From assembly GCA_036925085.1 (NCBI GenBank), contig JAUPFP010000010.1:3324474-3388473 (forward strand): a DNA stretch of 64,000 bases, read 5' to 3'. Positions 51,400 through 63,458 of the stretch are shown here, piece by piece (within the stretch, counting starts at the first letter, position 1; each line of letters opens with the position of its first letter). Both the position numbers and the translations under genes were made by a program. The stretch is from Brachycybe producta. Taxonomy: Eukaryota > Arthropoda > Diplopoda > Playtdesmida > Andrognathidae. The notes under the pieces were generated by a model. That model was not told the origin of the DNA. It saw only the letters and a program-made list of their open reading frames with translations, and ran no database searches.

Positions 51400-52940
51400 C
51401 TGCTTAAAACGGGACTGGCTCACTACAGCTAACTGGGTCACTACAGCTACCAGACTCACTACAGCTACCAAAAAAAATATATAGACCTTTTTTTCATCAA
51501 AAGGGTCACTACAGCTACCAAGGGTCACTACAGCTACCAAAAAATATAGGCCTTTTTATTTATCAATACGTTTAGTTTAGATTACATTCGGTTCAATTAG
51601 GTTTCATTATGTTCGATTAGGTTTCCTTATGTTCGGTAAGGTTCGGTTTGGTTTGGTTTGGATCGGTTAGGTTCGGTTAGGTTTGGTTAGGATCGGTTAG
51701 GTTCTGTTAGTATCGGTACTTTTTGGTTAGGATTGTTAAGGTCCGGTTAGGTAAGGCTCGGTTAGGTAAGGTTTCATTAGGTAAGGTTCGGTTAGGTTAG
51801 GGAGAAAGGGTTATTTTTTTAGCTGTAGTGACGAAAAAGTGATAAAAAAGGTCTACATTTTGTCCCCCTATTTTTTGGTAGCTGTAGTGACGGTTGGGGG
51901 TCACTACAGCTACCAAGGCTCACAAGCGCTACTAGGGGGAGAACAGCTACTTGGGTCAATACAGCTACCAAAAAAATTAATAGACCTTTTTGTTCATCAA
52001 AAGGGTCACTACAGCTACCAAAAAATAGGGGGACAAAATATAACCTTTTTTTATCACTTTCTCGTCACTACAGCTAAAAAAATAACCCTTTCTACCTAAC
52101 CTAAATTAACCTTACCTAATAAAACCTTACCGAACCTTACCTAACCGAACCTTAACAATCCTAACCAAAAAGTACCGATACTAACCGAACCTAACCGATC
52201 CTAACCAAACCTAACCGAACATAACCAATCCTAACCGAACCTAACCGAACCTTACCGATCCTAACCGAACCTTACCGAACATAATGAAACCTAATCGAAC
52301 ATAATGAAGCCTAACTGAACCGAATGTAATCTAAACTAAACGTTTTGATAAATAAAAAGGCCTATATTTTTTGGTAGCTGTAGTGACCCTTTTGATGAAA
52401 AAAAGGTCTATATATTTTTTTTGGTAGCTGTAGTGACCCTGGTAGCTGTAGTGAGCCTAGTAGCTGTAGTGACCCAGTTAGCTGTAGTGAGCCAGTCCCG
52501 TAGTGACCGTTTTGATGAACAAAAGGTCTATATATTTTTTTGGTAGCTGTAGTGACCCAAGTAGCGGTTCTCTCCCTAGTAGCGCTTGTGAGCCTTGTCC
52601 TAACCAAACCTAACCGAACCTTAGCAAACATAATGAAACCTAACTGAACCGAATGTAATCTAAACTAAACGTATTGATAAATAAAAAGGCCTATATTTTT
52701 TGGTAGCTGTAGTGACCCTTGGTAGCTGTAGTGACCCTTTTGATGAAAAAAGGTCTATATATTTTTTTTTGGTAGCTGTAGTGACCCTGGTAGCTGTAGT
52801 GAGCCTAGTAGCTGTAGTGACCCAGTTAGTTGTAGTGAGCTAGTCCCATATTTTTTTGGTAGCTGTAGTGACCCAAGTAGCTGTTCTCCCCCTGGTAGCG
52901 CTTGCGAGCCTTGGTAGCTGTAGTGACCCCCAACCTTCCC
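51400..52940. repeat. Nested inverted-repeat block on GGTAGCTGTAGTGAC (family L)
   Basis: About two dozen copies of GGTAGCTGTAGTGACCC or its complement, joined by shared spacers (TTTTTGATGAAAAAAGGTCT, ATTTTTTGGTAGC). Between them are tracts of GGTTAGG/GGTTCGG words (51580-51800) and their complement (52080-52330, again 52600-52680). Symmetry centres are near 51890 and around 52500. No coding region; the open frames are repeat sequence. Confidence 0.85.
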
Positions 52941-54242
52941 AAGTATGCCCCTGTTAGTGTCTTATTAAAAGATACCACACATTCTCAATTCATTGCACTT
53001 TTGTTTCAAGTCTACTGAGATGAACTGTTCTCGCGATATTTATCTTTAAAAATGTGTAATTTACATAGTTAGAATAGGCACATTTTTTTAAAAAAAAAAA
53101 AAGAACAAGAAGTCTCAAAAGTGGCACATATTAATGCCACAGTTGAGAAAAAAAAAGTGCGTTGGAGCCAGGTGATCGAGATCTTCTTTACTGTGTTTAG
53201 ATTCAAAACCTAGTATACTCTAATCAGAATCGAATATTGCAGTAGTAAATATGACATTCAAGCAATATTGAAACCACTACTGCGTTAACTTTAGACTGAC
53301 ACTTTCAATCTCATTTTCTGGAGATGTTGTTAAGCTATAGAGCGATTTGCTGAAAATAAACCACACCAATTCTTATCCCTTGTTCATTGCCATCTTTAAT
53401 TTGAATTTTAGTCGGTTTTTAGCAAAACATGCAAAACATGATGAATATATCCATCATGTTTTGCAAAACGAGTGAGCGCAGCAAGTGTGCAATATCGCGC
53501 ATTTAGCTTAATCCAGTATTGAATCCACCTCAGGAGGTGGACTAAGCTATTCCAGAATTGAATACTAGATATAGGTCTGGGTTCAGACACAAGTTTCTCA
53601 AGTTCTACACTTGTTTACTACCAAGTGATCTTTTGTAGTTTACAAGTAAATTCACTTGTAAACTTGTGAAAATTCACTTGTAACTACAAGTTGTAGTTTT
53701 GTGAAACGGGCCTCAGATATGATAAACATTGTGTGAAGGTGTTGAAGTTTTATTTGGAAAACTTGATTGCGTGCACCACACTGTATAACCACCAACCTGT
53801 GCAACTCGTGTGCACACGAAAACATTGTTTAATTTTTTCTATTTTCATAAGAAAAAGAAAAACAAAGATTTATTTTTGCGTGCAAAAATAGGTCGACCAC
53901 TATCACCACACACACACAGATATGGATCAATCATCAATGATAGAACTATTCGCACTTATTATGTAGGTTATTTTACATAAGAGCGGGTTTAATCCAACAC
54001 ATATCAACAGATGGCCCTCACATTATTTTATGTTGAGCCTACTAATAAACAACTAAGAAGGCCCCGGGGTTGGTTATCAATTATTTAAGAAATGATAATT
54101 CCACTGATCTGTCACAACGTGAAGGTTGTTATTGAATGAAAATGCCCTCATAATTTTAAACTCCATTCACAATTCATGTATACAACTTCAAATATATAGA
54201 AATTTAACTAGAAAGTCGAGTATAATTTCAAAATATAATAAA
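52941..54242. other. Intergenic DNA with small inverted repeats
   Basis: A hairpin at about 53420-53466 (AAAACATGATGAATATATCC / ATCATGTTTTGCAAAA) and an ACTTGTAGTTTACAAG-type inverted cluster at 53590-53720 (CACTTGTAAACTTGTGA) are visible. No gene recognised. Confidence 0.45.
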
Positions 54243-54579
54243 ACTAGTGGGGTAACCCGTCATAAATGACGGGAGCAAAATTCACAGGCAATTGTGCGCA
54301 TGCGCGTCGTTCTTTCCTTTTTTTACTCCTTTCATTTCAATTTAAGTCACCCCCTCCCACACTTTCCAACCTTTCCACCTCACCCCCTCCCACTTTTCTC
54401 TCTCTCTCCCCCTTCTACACTTTCCAACCTCTTCCCCTAACCCCCTCCCACTTTTCTCTCTCTCCCCCCTTCTACACTTTCCAAAGGAAGAGTTCAACAT
54501 ATAGTTGACGTTGAGAAAAAAAACGGTTCATTTATTCAAATTTATATAAATTCCGACGTGCTTCAATGGTTTTGTTACT

Positions 54580-54615
<36 letters not shown>

Positions 54616-54625
54616 CTGGGATTAT
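54243..54625 (+). mobile_element. Dispersed repeat family C, copy 3
   Basis: Begins ACTAGTGGGGTAACCCGTCA. The family B MITE is reduced to its first bases (ACAGGCAATTGTGC) by a deletion. Three copies of a CTTCTACACTTTCCAACC block, then AATTTATATAAATTCCGACG and an (AC)n run at about 54580-54612. Confidence 0.65.
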
Positions 54626-55151
54626 TATATATATAATTTTTATTTTTATTTTATTAAACGTTACTTTCGTTAAATTTGCAATTAGCAGTAAAATTTGATT
54701 ACATTGAAACTGCCACAAAAAAGTCAATGAAGTTTCCAACAAACTTATAAATTATGTTGCATGGATTACAGCCTTTTTTCGAATTTTAAAAATTCTTGAA
54801 TCTTTGTGCTTTTCCAAGGGTTTTGGGACTTCTGGGACCAGTTGTGGGCAGTCCTGGAGCATTTTTAGAGCTTTTAGAGCATTTAAATATTTTTCGACAG
54901 TAATATGATGATCCGGACACACATGACCGGGCTGAAACAGGCCCGGAAAGATGTCTGCCGCCGCTGTCACCCGATGGATGGAACTGCACCGTTAAATTCA
55001 ATACTTTTCTTCACACAATGCCGTGTCGTGACAGAACCGTGCCTTGGCCCTGCCACCGAGGCTGGGTGGGTATTGTCATGTTATTTTCCAGGTCACCTCT
55101 TGGATCACAAGAGGCTAAATATCATTGACTGCAAAACATTCAATCCAATAA
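54626..55151. other. Intergenic DNA, weak open frames
   Basis: Overlapping frames on both strands at 54750-55156 show no recognisable protein. The GC content (54830-55090) is higher than its surroundings, and it may be a fragment of an unrecognised repeat. Confidence 0.35.
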
Positions 55152-55462
55152 AATAAAGTCATTTTACTTTTTAGCTGCATTACATTATACTGGATATCCA
55201 GAAATTAGAATAGAATTGAAAATTTTAAAATTCAGTAAAACGCGGATTAAAAGTAAAATGGCTTCCGGAATACCGTACGAGATTCACCCGAATGTCGCGA
55301 CGCCCCTTGACATTAAACGAAGTTTTGAAAACTTGATTGGGAACTAGGTTGCATAGTGTGATATAGACGTTTATTACAAAGTTCTAGTTGCAAGTCACAT
55401 CAAGAGTTGCATTGCAAGTTGTATTGCATTGGAAGTTGCTAGTGTAATACCGGCTTAATAGA
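55152..55462. mobile_element. Family J repeat, partial copy
   Basis: Contains AAAGTCATTTTACTTTTTAG, CGCGGATTAAAAGTAAAATG and GTTGCATAGTGTGATA and ends GTTGCTAGTGTAATACCGGC. It corresponds to the right half of 60841-61503. Confidence 0.65.
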
Positions 55463-56425
55463 CGGGGGGGGAGGGGCTTTTAAAACTATAGTTTTAAAGG
55501 CCCCCCGGTCTCCTCCCCCCTTATACGGGGCCCTGGGCTACAGCCATATGCTAGCCCATGCCTTAAGATGGCACGGAGTATAGGAAAGGAAAGGAAGGAA
55601 AGAGTACCTTTAAATGAGGCTAATATCATTGAATGCAAAACATTCAATCCAATAAAATTGTATTCATAATGTGTGTGTAGTCACTCTGTAATGTATTTGC
55701 AATCGATCAATATGACAGTTCTAGGTTTATTTTTCTGATTCAACATTGTCTACGTCATTTAATAATGACGTCAATCTAACCTTCACTCACAAGTCGGAGT
55801 CAAGAAGGATATTTGGAAATGAACAAATTGTAAAAAAAAAAAAAAAAAAAAGGCGTTCTGAAAATGTAAGTTTCCTCTTGGCTTGCTACACGCACACACA
55901 CACACAAACCACACACCACACTCTCTTTCGTAGGATAGGATAATAAACTTATACATTTTATGCCAGCTGACGTTGTCACTCTCTATTTTGCCTCAAGTGT
56001 GTTCAGTCAGCCTCTTTTTTTTTGTTGTTTCTCTTTCATTTGTTATTGACTTTTCGAGTGTGTCTGCTGCTTACTCTGCTGCTTGCATTGCATTTGTGTT
56101 TATTTGCTAGCAACATTTGCAATCTACATTCAATTGGAAATTTTGCCTCACTCTCTCTCTCTCTCTGTTCTCTATTCCATTCTATTCTAATATTACTTGC
56201 CAACAACTTCAACAACACTCACTTGGCTTCATTCCACTCCTCTCTCTCTCTCACTCTCTCTCAGCCAACATCAAAAACAACAACAACTTTCTAACGCAAA
56301 CTGCAAGCAAAAAAAAATAGATAAACAACAATTAACAGTTTAACAAGTTTCTATATATTGTGGTTATTTTCTTGTCTCTCTTGTACATATTTTAATCACT
56401 TAGGAAACTCTCTTTTCTGTTGGTT

Positions 56426-56505
<80 letters not shown>

Positions 56506-56614
56506 ACTGTGCGTGCCTATGAGTAAGTGATTATTTTTTTCTTGAGATAAATAATATTTACCTGTTGTTTGTTACTGATTCGGTTCAACGAAAAAAAAAA
56601 AAAAAAAAAGAGAC
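55463..56614. other. Upstream/5' untranslated region of the acyl-CoA synthetase-like gene
   Basis: Contains an A-run at 55830-55849, several CT-rich stretches, and a long (TC)n tract at about 56428-56504, then an A-run just before the ATG. No TATA box is evident. The frames in it are not coding. Confidence 0.4.
56428..56504. repeat. (TC)n microsatellite
   Basis: About 38 uninterrupted CT dinucleotides, 110 bases before the start codon of the synthetase-like gene. GAGA-type tracts can be promoter elements in arthropods, but length polymorphism alone would also explain it. Confidence 0.95.
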
Positions 56615-56869
56615 ATGGCTTTTTCGTCCATTAAATTTCATCGTCATTTGCGTCCACTTGTCCGTCAATTGTCCACATCAAGAGTGACCAGTGTGTTTGT
56701 TCAATCGAGTCCGAGACGACAGACGTCCAGACCGACGCAAGAAGTTTACAGTCCAGAGGAACCAAGTCGAATTCTACGTTCACACTATCCAGATGTGGAA
56801 ATTCCTAAAGTTCCATTTGTTGACTTTGTTTTTCAAGGAGTGGATCGATTTGCTGATAAAACGGCACTA
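56615..56869 (+). CDS. 4-coumarate-CoA-ligase-like acyl-CoA synthetase, first coding exon
   Basis: 85 codons ending at the donor GTAAGA. Residues 1-50 are rich in R, S and H without acid residues until about residue 43 (MAFSSIKFHRHLRPLVRQLS), consistent with a mitochondrial or other targeting leader. Residues 52-85, SRILRSHYPDVEIPKVPFVD then FVFQGVDRFADKTAL, match the N-terminal signature of 4CL/luciferase-type AMP-forming enzymes (I-x-R-S-x-x-P-D-V-x-I-P, RFADKxAL). Such enzymes activate carboxylic acids to CoA thioesters via an adenylate. The ATP-binding and A8 motifs must be on later exons; I found none in 56870-64000, so a long intron or the window end intervenes. Confidence 0.75.
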
Positions 56870-57443
56870 GTAAGAAAAATTAATAATTAAATAATTAATT
56901 AAGTTTCATTATTTTTAAAGGGTAAAACTCATCAAGAACTCATGATTATTTTATGTCTATAAGATGTAAAAAGCGAAGAGAAATCTGAAAGGTTTGCTTT
57001 CAGGTGTTTCACGTTCAAATTTTCACCGTTTCAATTTCAACTTTTTTGGAAAATTTCAACTGGTGAAAAATAGAACATACACGTGGGCGGCGGGACCCAC
57101 CTATTATAGTGAATGGGCGGGGGGGGGGGGGGGGTTACGCGTGTTCCACATTTTAGCAGACAAACTGTATATATTTTTTTAGATTTCTGTCTATAAAAAA
57201 GCGCTACCCTTCTAGTTTCTAAAACATTTTCGAGTTTCTCTCAATTTTGCCCGTGAAAGCAACACAAACTGTACAAAACAAGATTGAAAAATAGGTTGAA
57301 ATATTTCGCCAAAACTTGTTTTAAAATTATTTAATCAAGTGATTGGTTTTTTTTATTATTTAAAATTATACTTGCAACACTGCAAGAGGAAGCATGTGAC
57401 GTCAGAAGAGGTTGACAGAAAATTTAGGCTTTTTTTTGTCGTT
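56870..57443. other. Intron of synthetase-like gene, family H words
   Basis: Contains TAAAAAAGCGCTACCCTTCT, AGTTTCTAAAACATTTTCGA, related to family H edges, and a G-run at 57119-57134. No exon recognised. Confidence 0.4.
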
Positions 57444-58098
57444 TAGGGCGAGCGCAGACGACAGACAGTCGATTAAGGATTAGATTGTAGTAAGGTCAGC
57501 GCACACGACCGACAGTCTGTAAAGATTTCTGAGGCCGACAAACCGCAAGCGCACACGACGACCGTCAGTTTGTCGGTGGTTGTGCATGTGCGTGGATGTC
57601 TGCCATCATGCGCGCGCACCGTCCAGAACCTATGTAAACACTATACATCGCCCGACTAGTTAGTTAATTCGTGTGCGCGTCTACGGCAGTTGTACAGGTG
57701 TTCCGTCCTACCGCCGACAATCGGGTCGGTGGGGAAAAATGGTATACGTCCCCAGCTTTTATGTCGGTCAGTCTATTTAATCGGCCGTGTGCGCTGCCCC
57801 GTAAGAAGCCATACTTTTCATTGTGACTGACTTAACTGTCTGGCATTGCCACAGGCAATTAGAAAAAGGGACGAACAGAAATTCTCTCCGCCCCTTTTTA
57901 TGACGAACGGCAACTTCTAATTGGTTTGTTGTGTGGTTCGACGTTGAAAAGTGCGGAGCATGTGACGGCAGACTACATAACCAACCAATTAGAAGTTGCC
58001 GGTCGTCATAAAAAGGGCGGAGCCAACTTCTGTTCATCCCGTTTTCTAATTGCCTGTGGCATTGCCTGCCACCGACTGTCGTCTGCGCTCGCCCTTAA
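57444..58098. mobile_element. Foldback element hosting a family A MITE
   Basis: Left end TTAGGGCGAGCGCAGACGAC, right end GTCGTCTGCGCTCGCCCTTA, with CAGACAGTCG / CGACTGTC inside. The interior repeats AGCGCACACGAC. The family A MITE at 57851-58057 sits near the right arm, duplicating GGCATTGCC of the host element. Confidence 0.72.
57851..58057. mobile_element. Family A palindromic MITE, copy 7 (9-bp target duplication)
   Basis: 207 bp, ACAGGCAATTAGAAAAAGGG to TTTTCTAATTGCCTGT, flanked by exact GGCATTGCC at 57842-57850 and 58058-58066. Confidence 0.9.
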
Positions 58099-59160
58099 GT
58101 CTGACCAAAAAAAAGGGTGTAATAATAAAAGAATGCAAGAACCCCTTTTTGTTGACTGTTGACAATGTTTGCTGTCAGCCCTTTTTTTTTCTCTCTCTCT
58201 CTCTCTATAAGACTAAATGACACAATCCTAAATTTTTTATCAACCCCTATGACGTCACCGAGCTGCGGCTCGTCATGTTGAGACTGTATTAAATAACAGT
58301 TTTTGTTCAGCTGTGTTTTCTGACTTTTAATAAGCACATTTTATAAATAAAATAATTATTTAATTTTAACAATAATTCTCTTTATGTGGGCATATATATA
58401 ATATTCCAATTTGCTAACATAAAACCACAAAGCTTAAAAAAAACACAATGGAGAGCTTTGACCTAAATTTACTTTCGAAGATTTTGAATTTCATTTCACT
58501 GCCAGTATGTAACACGAGAAACATATGGGTCACTTTTTTATACCAATTTCTCTATTTCAGCCTTCAAACTTTCAAAGCCTCATGGGCAAAAAGAAAGAGG
58601 GTGGGGGGGGGGGGAAGATTAGGGAAGGGAATAGGAGGAGGAGGAGGAGGAGTCGTAAAAAAATTAAATGAGAGAAAAAAAAATGTTAAGACAAATTTTA
58701 CAAAAAAAAAAAAAAAAAAAAAAAGTACAGTTACCGCACAACAGCCTGAAAGTTGTGACGTAAGAGGAATTTTCTAAAAGAAAAAAAAAATTACACAAGC
58801 TTAGCGTTGTGGTCAAGCCCCCTCCTCCTCCTCTGTGACGTCACAAGCTTTAAGTTACAGTCCGGTAACTATATAAACTTGCCATCCACATGATTGTGAA
58901 AACGTGAATAGAATTTAGAGAATTCTTGATAAGTCAGTCTGGCATTTTGAAAACAACATTTATAAGTAAAAAAAACTTATTAGAAGAATTCTAGTTCTTT
59001 TTGTTTGACAAAAACAAAACAAGTTGTGTTTCATAATAATATTTCTTTTTGTGTGTTACCTTCTAAAAGATAATTTTTTTATGACAGTTTTTTTAAATTG
59101 AAGAAATGTAGATTTTATCCAACTTGAAGTGAAAAACGAAAATGGAGAGAATTTGAAAAC
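58099..59160. other. Intron/intergenic DNA, nothing recognised
   Basis: G-run and GGA repeats at 58600-58650, an A-run at 58700-58723. The frame 58448-58777 is low complexity in its second half and shows no family. Confidence 0.35.
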
Positions 59161-59368
59161 ACAAGCAATTAGAAAACGGGATGAACAGAAGTTGGCTCCG
59201 TCCTTTTGATGACGACCGGCAACTTCTAATTGGTTGGTTATGTAGTCTGACGTCACATGCTCAGCCTTTGTCAACGTCGAACCACACAACCACAAACCAA
59301 TTAGAAGTTGTCGTTCGTCATAAAAAAGGGCGGAGCCAACTTCTGTTTGTCCCGATATCTAATTGCCT
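59161..59368. mobile_element. Family A palindromic MITE, copy 8
   Basis: Starts ACAAGCAATTAGAAAACGGG, ends TATCTAATTGCCTTT. Flanks TTTGAAAAC and TTTGAACCA share 7 of 9 positions, compatible with an eroded target duplication. One CACAAC insertion is in the centre. Confidence 0.83.
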
Positions 59369-60307
59369 TTGAACCATGGTCATCTTTACGTAGCAGTACT
59401 TTCTACCATAAAACCAACATGAACATATGCCAAAAAGGACAATTTTTGTTGAGTAGTAATTTTTGTACAAAACTTCGTTCACGATTATCTGATAAATCAG
59501 TAAATAAAAAATACTCTTGTTTTCCTAAATGGTTATTATCTACAAAAATTATAACTGCTTTAAAAAAAATAATAATAAATTTTGTTCGATATGAATGTTT
59601 TTATCAAAAATTTGAAAATTTAAGGGATAAAAAAATACAAAACCGAAAAACAGCGGGTAACCGCGGTTTTCAAAAATGAAACAACCCGAAAAAAACGCGG
59701 TTTCTCCTAACTTTACTAAAACACTTATTACTATAATTCTATATTACGTAATTTCGACTAATTTTTGCATATTTTGCAATGACTTTTTACATGCATTTTT
59801 CTATGTTACAACCCAACACAAAAGGGATTTACTATATAAGGTGAAACTATTTGACACAAATATGTCGCTAACATAGAAACATATAGGAAGTGTGATACAA
59901 ACTGGAATGCCAATTGAAATCATTCAAAAGAAACTTTTTTTTTATAACAGGTTTTTTATGAACAGCTGATTTCCGGAACTCTTCATTTTTTTCCGAAACA
60001 AAATTAAGAGAAACTAGAAAGTGATTTTAAAAACTAGAAGGGGTAACTCCTCAACCGCTTGTTTGTTAGTGTAACTTAATTTAACGGTCCCTTTCAACAT
60101 CGAGGTCATTGAAGGACATACAATACATGTCAAGTCACAAGTCCAATCAAACACCAGTTGACGAGCCAATTGCAATCAATTCACAGGTCATTCAGTCCAT
60201 GTATATGGTACAAGTCCAGTAATCAAGTCAGACCAACACTAATTACCAAAAATATCCAATGATTATGTCCAGGATTCGAGACCGTCAAGCTCAAATACAC
60301 TTAAGGG
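59369..60307. other. Intergenic/intronic DNA
   Basis: 59940-60060 holds words of family H (ATGAACAGCTGATTTCCGGA, AAACTAGAAGGGGTAACTC). The stretch 60100-60250 has several CAAGTC words without order. No gene recognised. Confidence 0.4.
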
Positions 60308-60425
60308 TAATTTCGGGTATTCTTTCGATTAGCAGCCACTATAGTCACCAACCTAAGGTTTTGGAGGTGTGTTAGACTATATAGGTCTCCTGCATAGAGG
60401 CTAAGCACCTGCTAATAGAATAACC
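60308..60425. mobile_element. Small palindromic element, family I, copy 2
   Basis: GGGTATTCTTTCGATTAGCA at the left and CACCTGCTAATAGAATAACC at the right, with CCTAAGGTTTTGG and CCTGCATAGAGG between, as at 32797-32932. Confidence 0.65.
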
Positions 60426-60840
60426 AATTGTCATATTTAGGGCTCGGATTTGTATGCAATCTAAAGCAAACTGTTTCTCAGTTTGTGGCCCATATGTGCC
60501 AATTGTGAAGTGATAATCATCATCAATGATTCATCATCATTAGAACAACTGCAATTATTGCTTTTTGTTATCAAAAAACCTAGTTAGAGAGACTAGATGT
60601 CTAATTATCAGTTGTCAACTCGAAAGTTTTAGCCTCTAACCAGTAGTTTTTGATTGAGAAAAAAAAATTGTTGGTTGATCTAATAAAGGCAGGATTGTTA
60701 CTTCTATAATTGGCACTTAGGCCACAGATTGAGAAACATTTGCTTGATATTTGCATAGAAATCCGAGCCCTATTTCAGCATTGATTTCTTTCAAAATAAC
60801 TTTTTCTAGATAAAAATTGAAAATATCCTACTAGTTTCTA
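60426..60840. repeat. Inverted pair around a hyphenated centre
   Basis: TAGGGCTCGGATTTGTATGC and AGCAAACTGTTTCTCAG with TGTGGCCCATATGTGCCAAT near 60438-60500 return inverted at 60707-60772 (AATTGGCACTTAGGCCACAG, TTGAGAAACATTTGCTTG, GAAATCCGAGCCCTA). This is a palindromic element of about 335 bp. Confidence 0.7.
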
Positions 60841-61503
60841 AAGCCCCTATTACACTAGCGACATCCAATGCAATGCAACTTGTGATGTGACTTGCAACTA
60901 GAACTTTGTAATAAACTTCTATATCACACTATGCAAACCTACATTAACTATTAGTCTATTACAAATCAAGTTTTCAAAACTTCGTTTATGTCAAGGGGCA
61001 GACATTCAGGTGAATCTCGTACCGTATCGGAAGCCATTTTACTTTTAATCCGCGTTTTACTGAATTTTAAAATTTCAATTCTATTCTGGATATCCAGTAA
61101 AATGCAGCTAAAAAGTAAAATGACTTTCCATCCACACGATTCTGCTGTAAATCTTAGTGAAAATCGTACATGATTTTCTTCAATGTCTGCCCTCTTGGTT
61201 TGTGTCCATATTGTAATAAACTAACAGGAAGTTTATAAACCTGAAGTCATGAAACCGGGAATTCGTTCAATGTTACCATATGTCATTTCTGGCAAACGGC
61301 CTGATTGGTTGTTTGTCAGAAAGTTTACATGAAAAGTCTGTCAGAAGTTGAACCTGTTCAACTCGGTGAGACTGAGTCTCACACTAATTAAAAACAAAGT
61401 TTTATCAAGTTGCATGTCACATCTGCACACTATAAACACTGAAGTTGCATGTCACATTGCACATTTTATTGCATCAAAAGTTGCTAGTGTCATACCGGCT
61501 TTA
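60841..61503. mobile_element. Family J foldback-type repeat, copy 2, inside a family H sequence
   Basis: Left AAGCCCCTATTACACTAGCG, right GTTGCTAGTGTCATACCGGC followed by TTTA. Interior as in 17900-18545, in opposite order. The flanks (ACTAGTTTCTAA and AGACATTTCAAGTTTCTCTT) read on as one family H sequence, showing insertion into it. Confidence 0.7.
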
Positions 61504-62535
61504 AAGACATTTCAAGTTTCTCTTCGTTTTGCGCACCTGAAAGACAACATAATAAAGAGTTCCAAAAGCACTTATATTTTAAAACCACCTTTAGATAAAA
61601 TTACTTGAATGTGTAACAACATTCCATGCATTGTTGTGTTGCATTTGCAATATTATTCATGCAAATTGATACCTGACAAAGTACACATTTTAACCGAATT
61701 AACCTTTTCAATTCAATTTTTCATTTGTTTTAGTAATTAGAAACTATTAAGACAATGTCACCCCCCCCCCCTCTCTCTCACACACTAATAACGACTTCAA
61801 TTACGAAACACAGTTAATTGTCAATTAAAAGTCCAAACTGCGTTTCGTTGTACATGTACACTGTAAAGTACATATTTTTTTTTGTTTGTTAAAAAAAAGT
61901 TCAAAGTTTTGTCAAAAGCAACCCAATTAATTGACCATTGATCATGAGACAGGACTTAGCATGTGTGTGTGCGCGCAAGTTAAGATAGTCATAAAAACAT
62001 ACGAGTGGCACCATCATAACTATAAACTAACCTCAAAATAACATACACATTGATAAGATTTTTTGTTTTCTGGCAACGTTTCACAAAACTTGCAAAAAAA
62101 AAAAAAATGTACAAATCACCTTTATTTTATTGTTGTTTATCCTGTATAAAGCTTGATTGATAATAATTAATTATGTCAAGTATGTACTTGGAAAGACCAG
62201 AATCAATCCTTCTATTCATTCTTAGAATTTTAACTAAAGTTGTTCAGGACAACTTTTTGTTGGATTTCATCCAAGAGGCTCGGCACTGAGCCACACACAC
62301 TCACTCTCCTCAACAAAAACAGATTCCTCCTCCTCCTCCTCATCTTTGGCCTTAAAATCTACTGTTGTATAACTTAGATAGATAATCATAAATGAACTAT
62401 GGAATGTAATCTTATAATATAACATCAGCATGTGACTATGCAATTTCAAACAAAATAACATTTACTTGAAAACTTTTACAGGAAAAAAGGCGGCTGTGAC
62501 CTCATGATAACGTCATAGAACTGGAATATTATGTT
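61504..62535. other. Family H tail, then unassigned DNA
   Basis: 61504-61595 continues family H to AAAACCACCTTTAG. Beyond that is AT-rich DNA with a C-run/CT-run at 61761-61780 and CTC repeats near 62325-62342. No gene recognised. Confidence 0.4.
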
Positions 62536-62714
62536 ACTGTCAAATCTGCGGAATCAGTCAATCTGCAAAACAATCAACCTGCTGGTGGATCTACAAAATT
62601 CAACACATTTTAGGTATTGAATTTTGAAGATTCACTATAGCAGGTTGATTGCCTAGGCAATATGCAGATTGCCTAATTCTGCAGATTGCCTAATTCTGCA
62701 GATTGACAGTAACT
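62536..62714. mobile_element. Palindromic MITE with CTGCAGATTG repeats
   Basis: TTACTGTCAAATCTGCGGAA at the left and TCTGCAGATTGACAGTAA at the right are complementary ends; CAACCTGCTG and CAGGTTG inside. The right arm has three tandem ATGCAGATTGCCTAATT-like units. Confidence 0.7.
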
Positions 62715-62734
62715 TACATATATTTTTTTCATGT

Positions 62735-63192
62735 GGCTCTATAGATATTTATTTTGCTAGTGTCCTCCCCCCCCCGCCTCCGGACGGCGCCACTGCAGTG
62801 GCTAATGCTATTTGCTTTCAAAGACGTTACTGTCAAATTTGGACACAAAAACGTCAAGCGAACGTTTTTTTTTTAGAAACAAAAATACGAAAAAATTCAA
62901 ATTATTTTCAAAACTTGAAAATGGCCCATTTCAAACTGTCATAAAAAGTTTATTTTGAAAGATACTAATCATTCAAAAACTTTTAGAACTATCATCAAAT
63001 ATTCTAGTTTCTAAAAAACACTTTGTATATTTTTGTAATGTTTCTCTTGAAAAACGTTTGCTTGGAAAATATAAATTTTCTTAAAACCGCGGGTGGGAGA
63101 TGAGACCTCCCTCTTATACATGTAGACAATAATAGCCAATCAGGCGCGCGCCATCCGTGGGGACGAAAACAAAATAAATATTTATTCAGCCA
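62735..63192. mobile_element. Family G foldback element, copy with altered ends
   Basis: GTGGCTCTATAGATATTTAT at the left and AATAAATATTTATTCAGCC at the right; the arms hold GACGGCGCCACTGCAGTGGC, GACACAAAAACGTCAAGCGA and their inverted partners. TTAA is not preserved at either edge. Confidence 0.7.
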
Positions 63193-63458
63193 ATAAATTT
63201 GTTTATGCAATTCTGAGGGACGGAACCGAAAATATATTTCGTGTTATCCGATTTTTCGTCGTAAAAAGTTTTTTTTATATGCTGGCGTTGCACGCTGCAG
63301 CTGATTAACTGTCGCTCTCCTGCAGGGATTTTCAAATTACCTATTAACACACTGGTTACCAAAACTAAATTCATTTGAAATCAAACCTTTCAAATAAAAA
63401 ACTATTACAATTCATTAACATACCTGTTGAGATCTTAATGAATATTGTATGTAACTAT

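Noticed and set aside
54752-55156. Two overlapping frames that could be a small gene
   Set aside because: No recognisable family, both strands equally open, surrounded by repeats.
56022-56320. Leu/Ser-rich frames upstream of the synthetase-like exon
   Set aside because: CT-rich low-complexity DNA; the supported start is the ATG at 56615.
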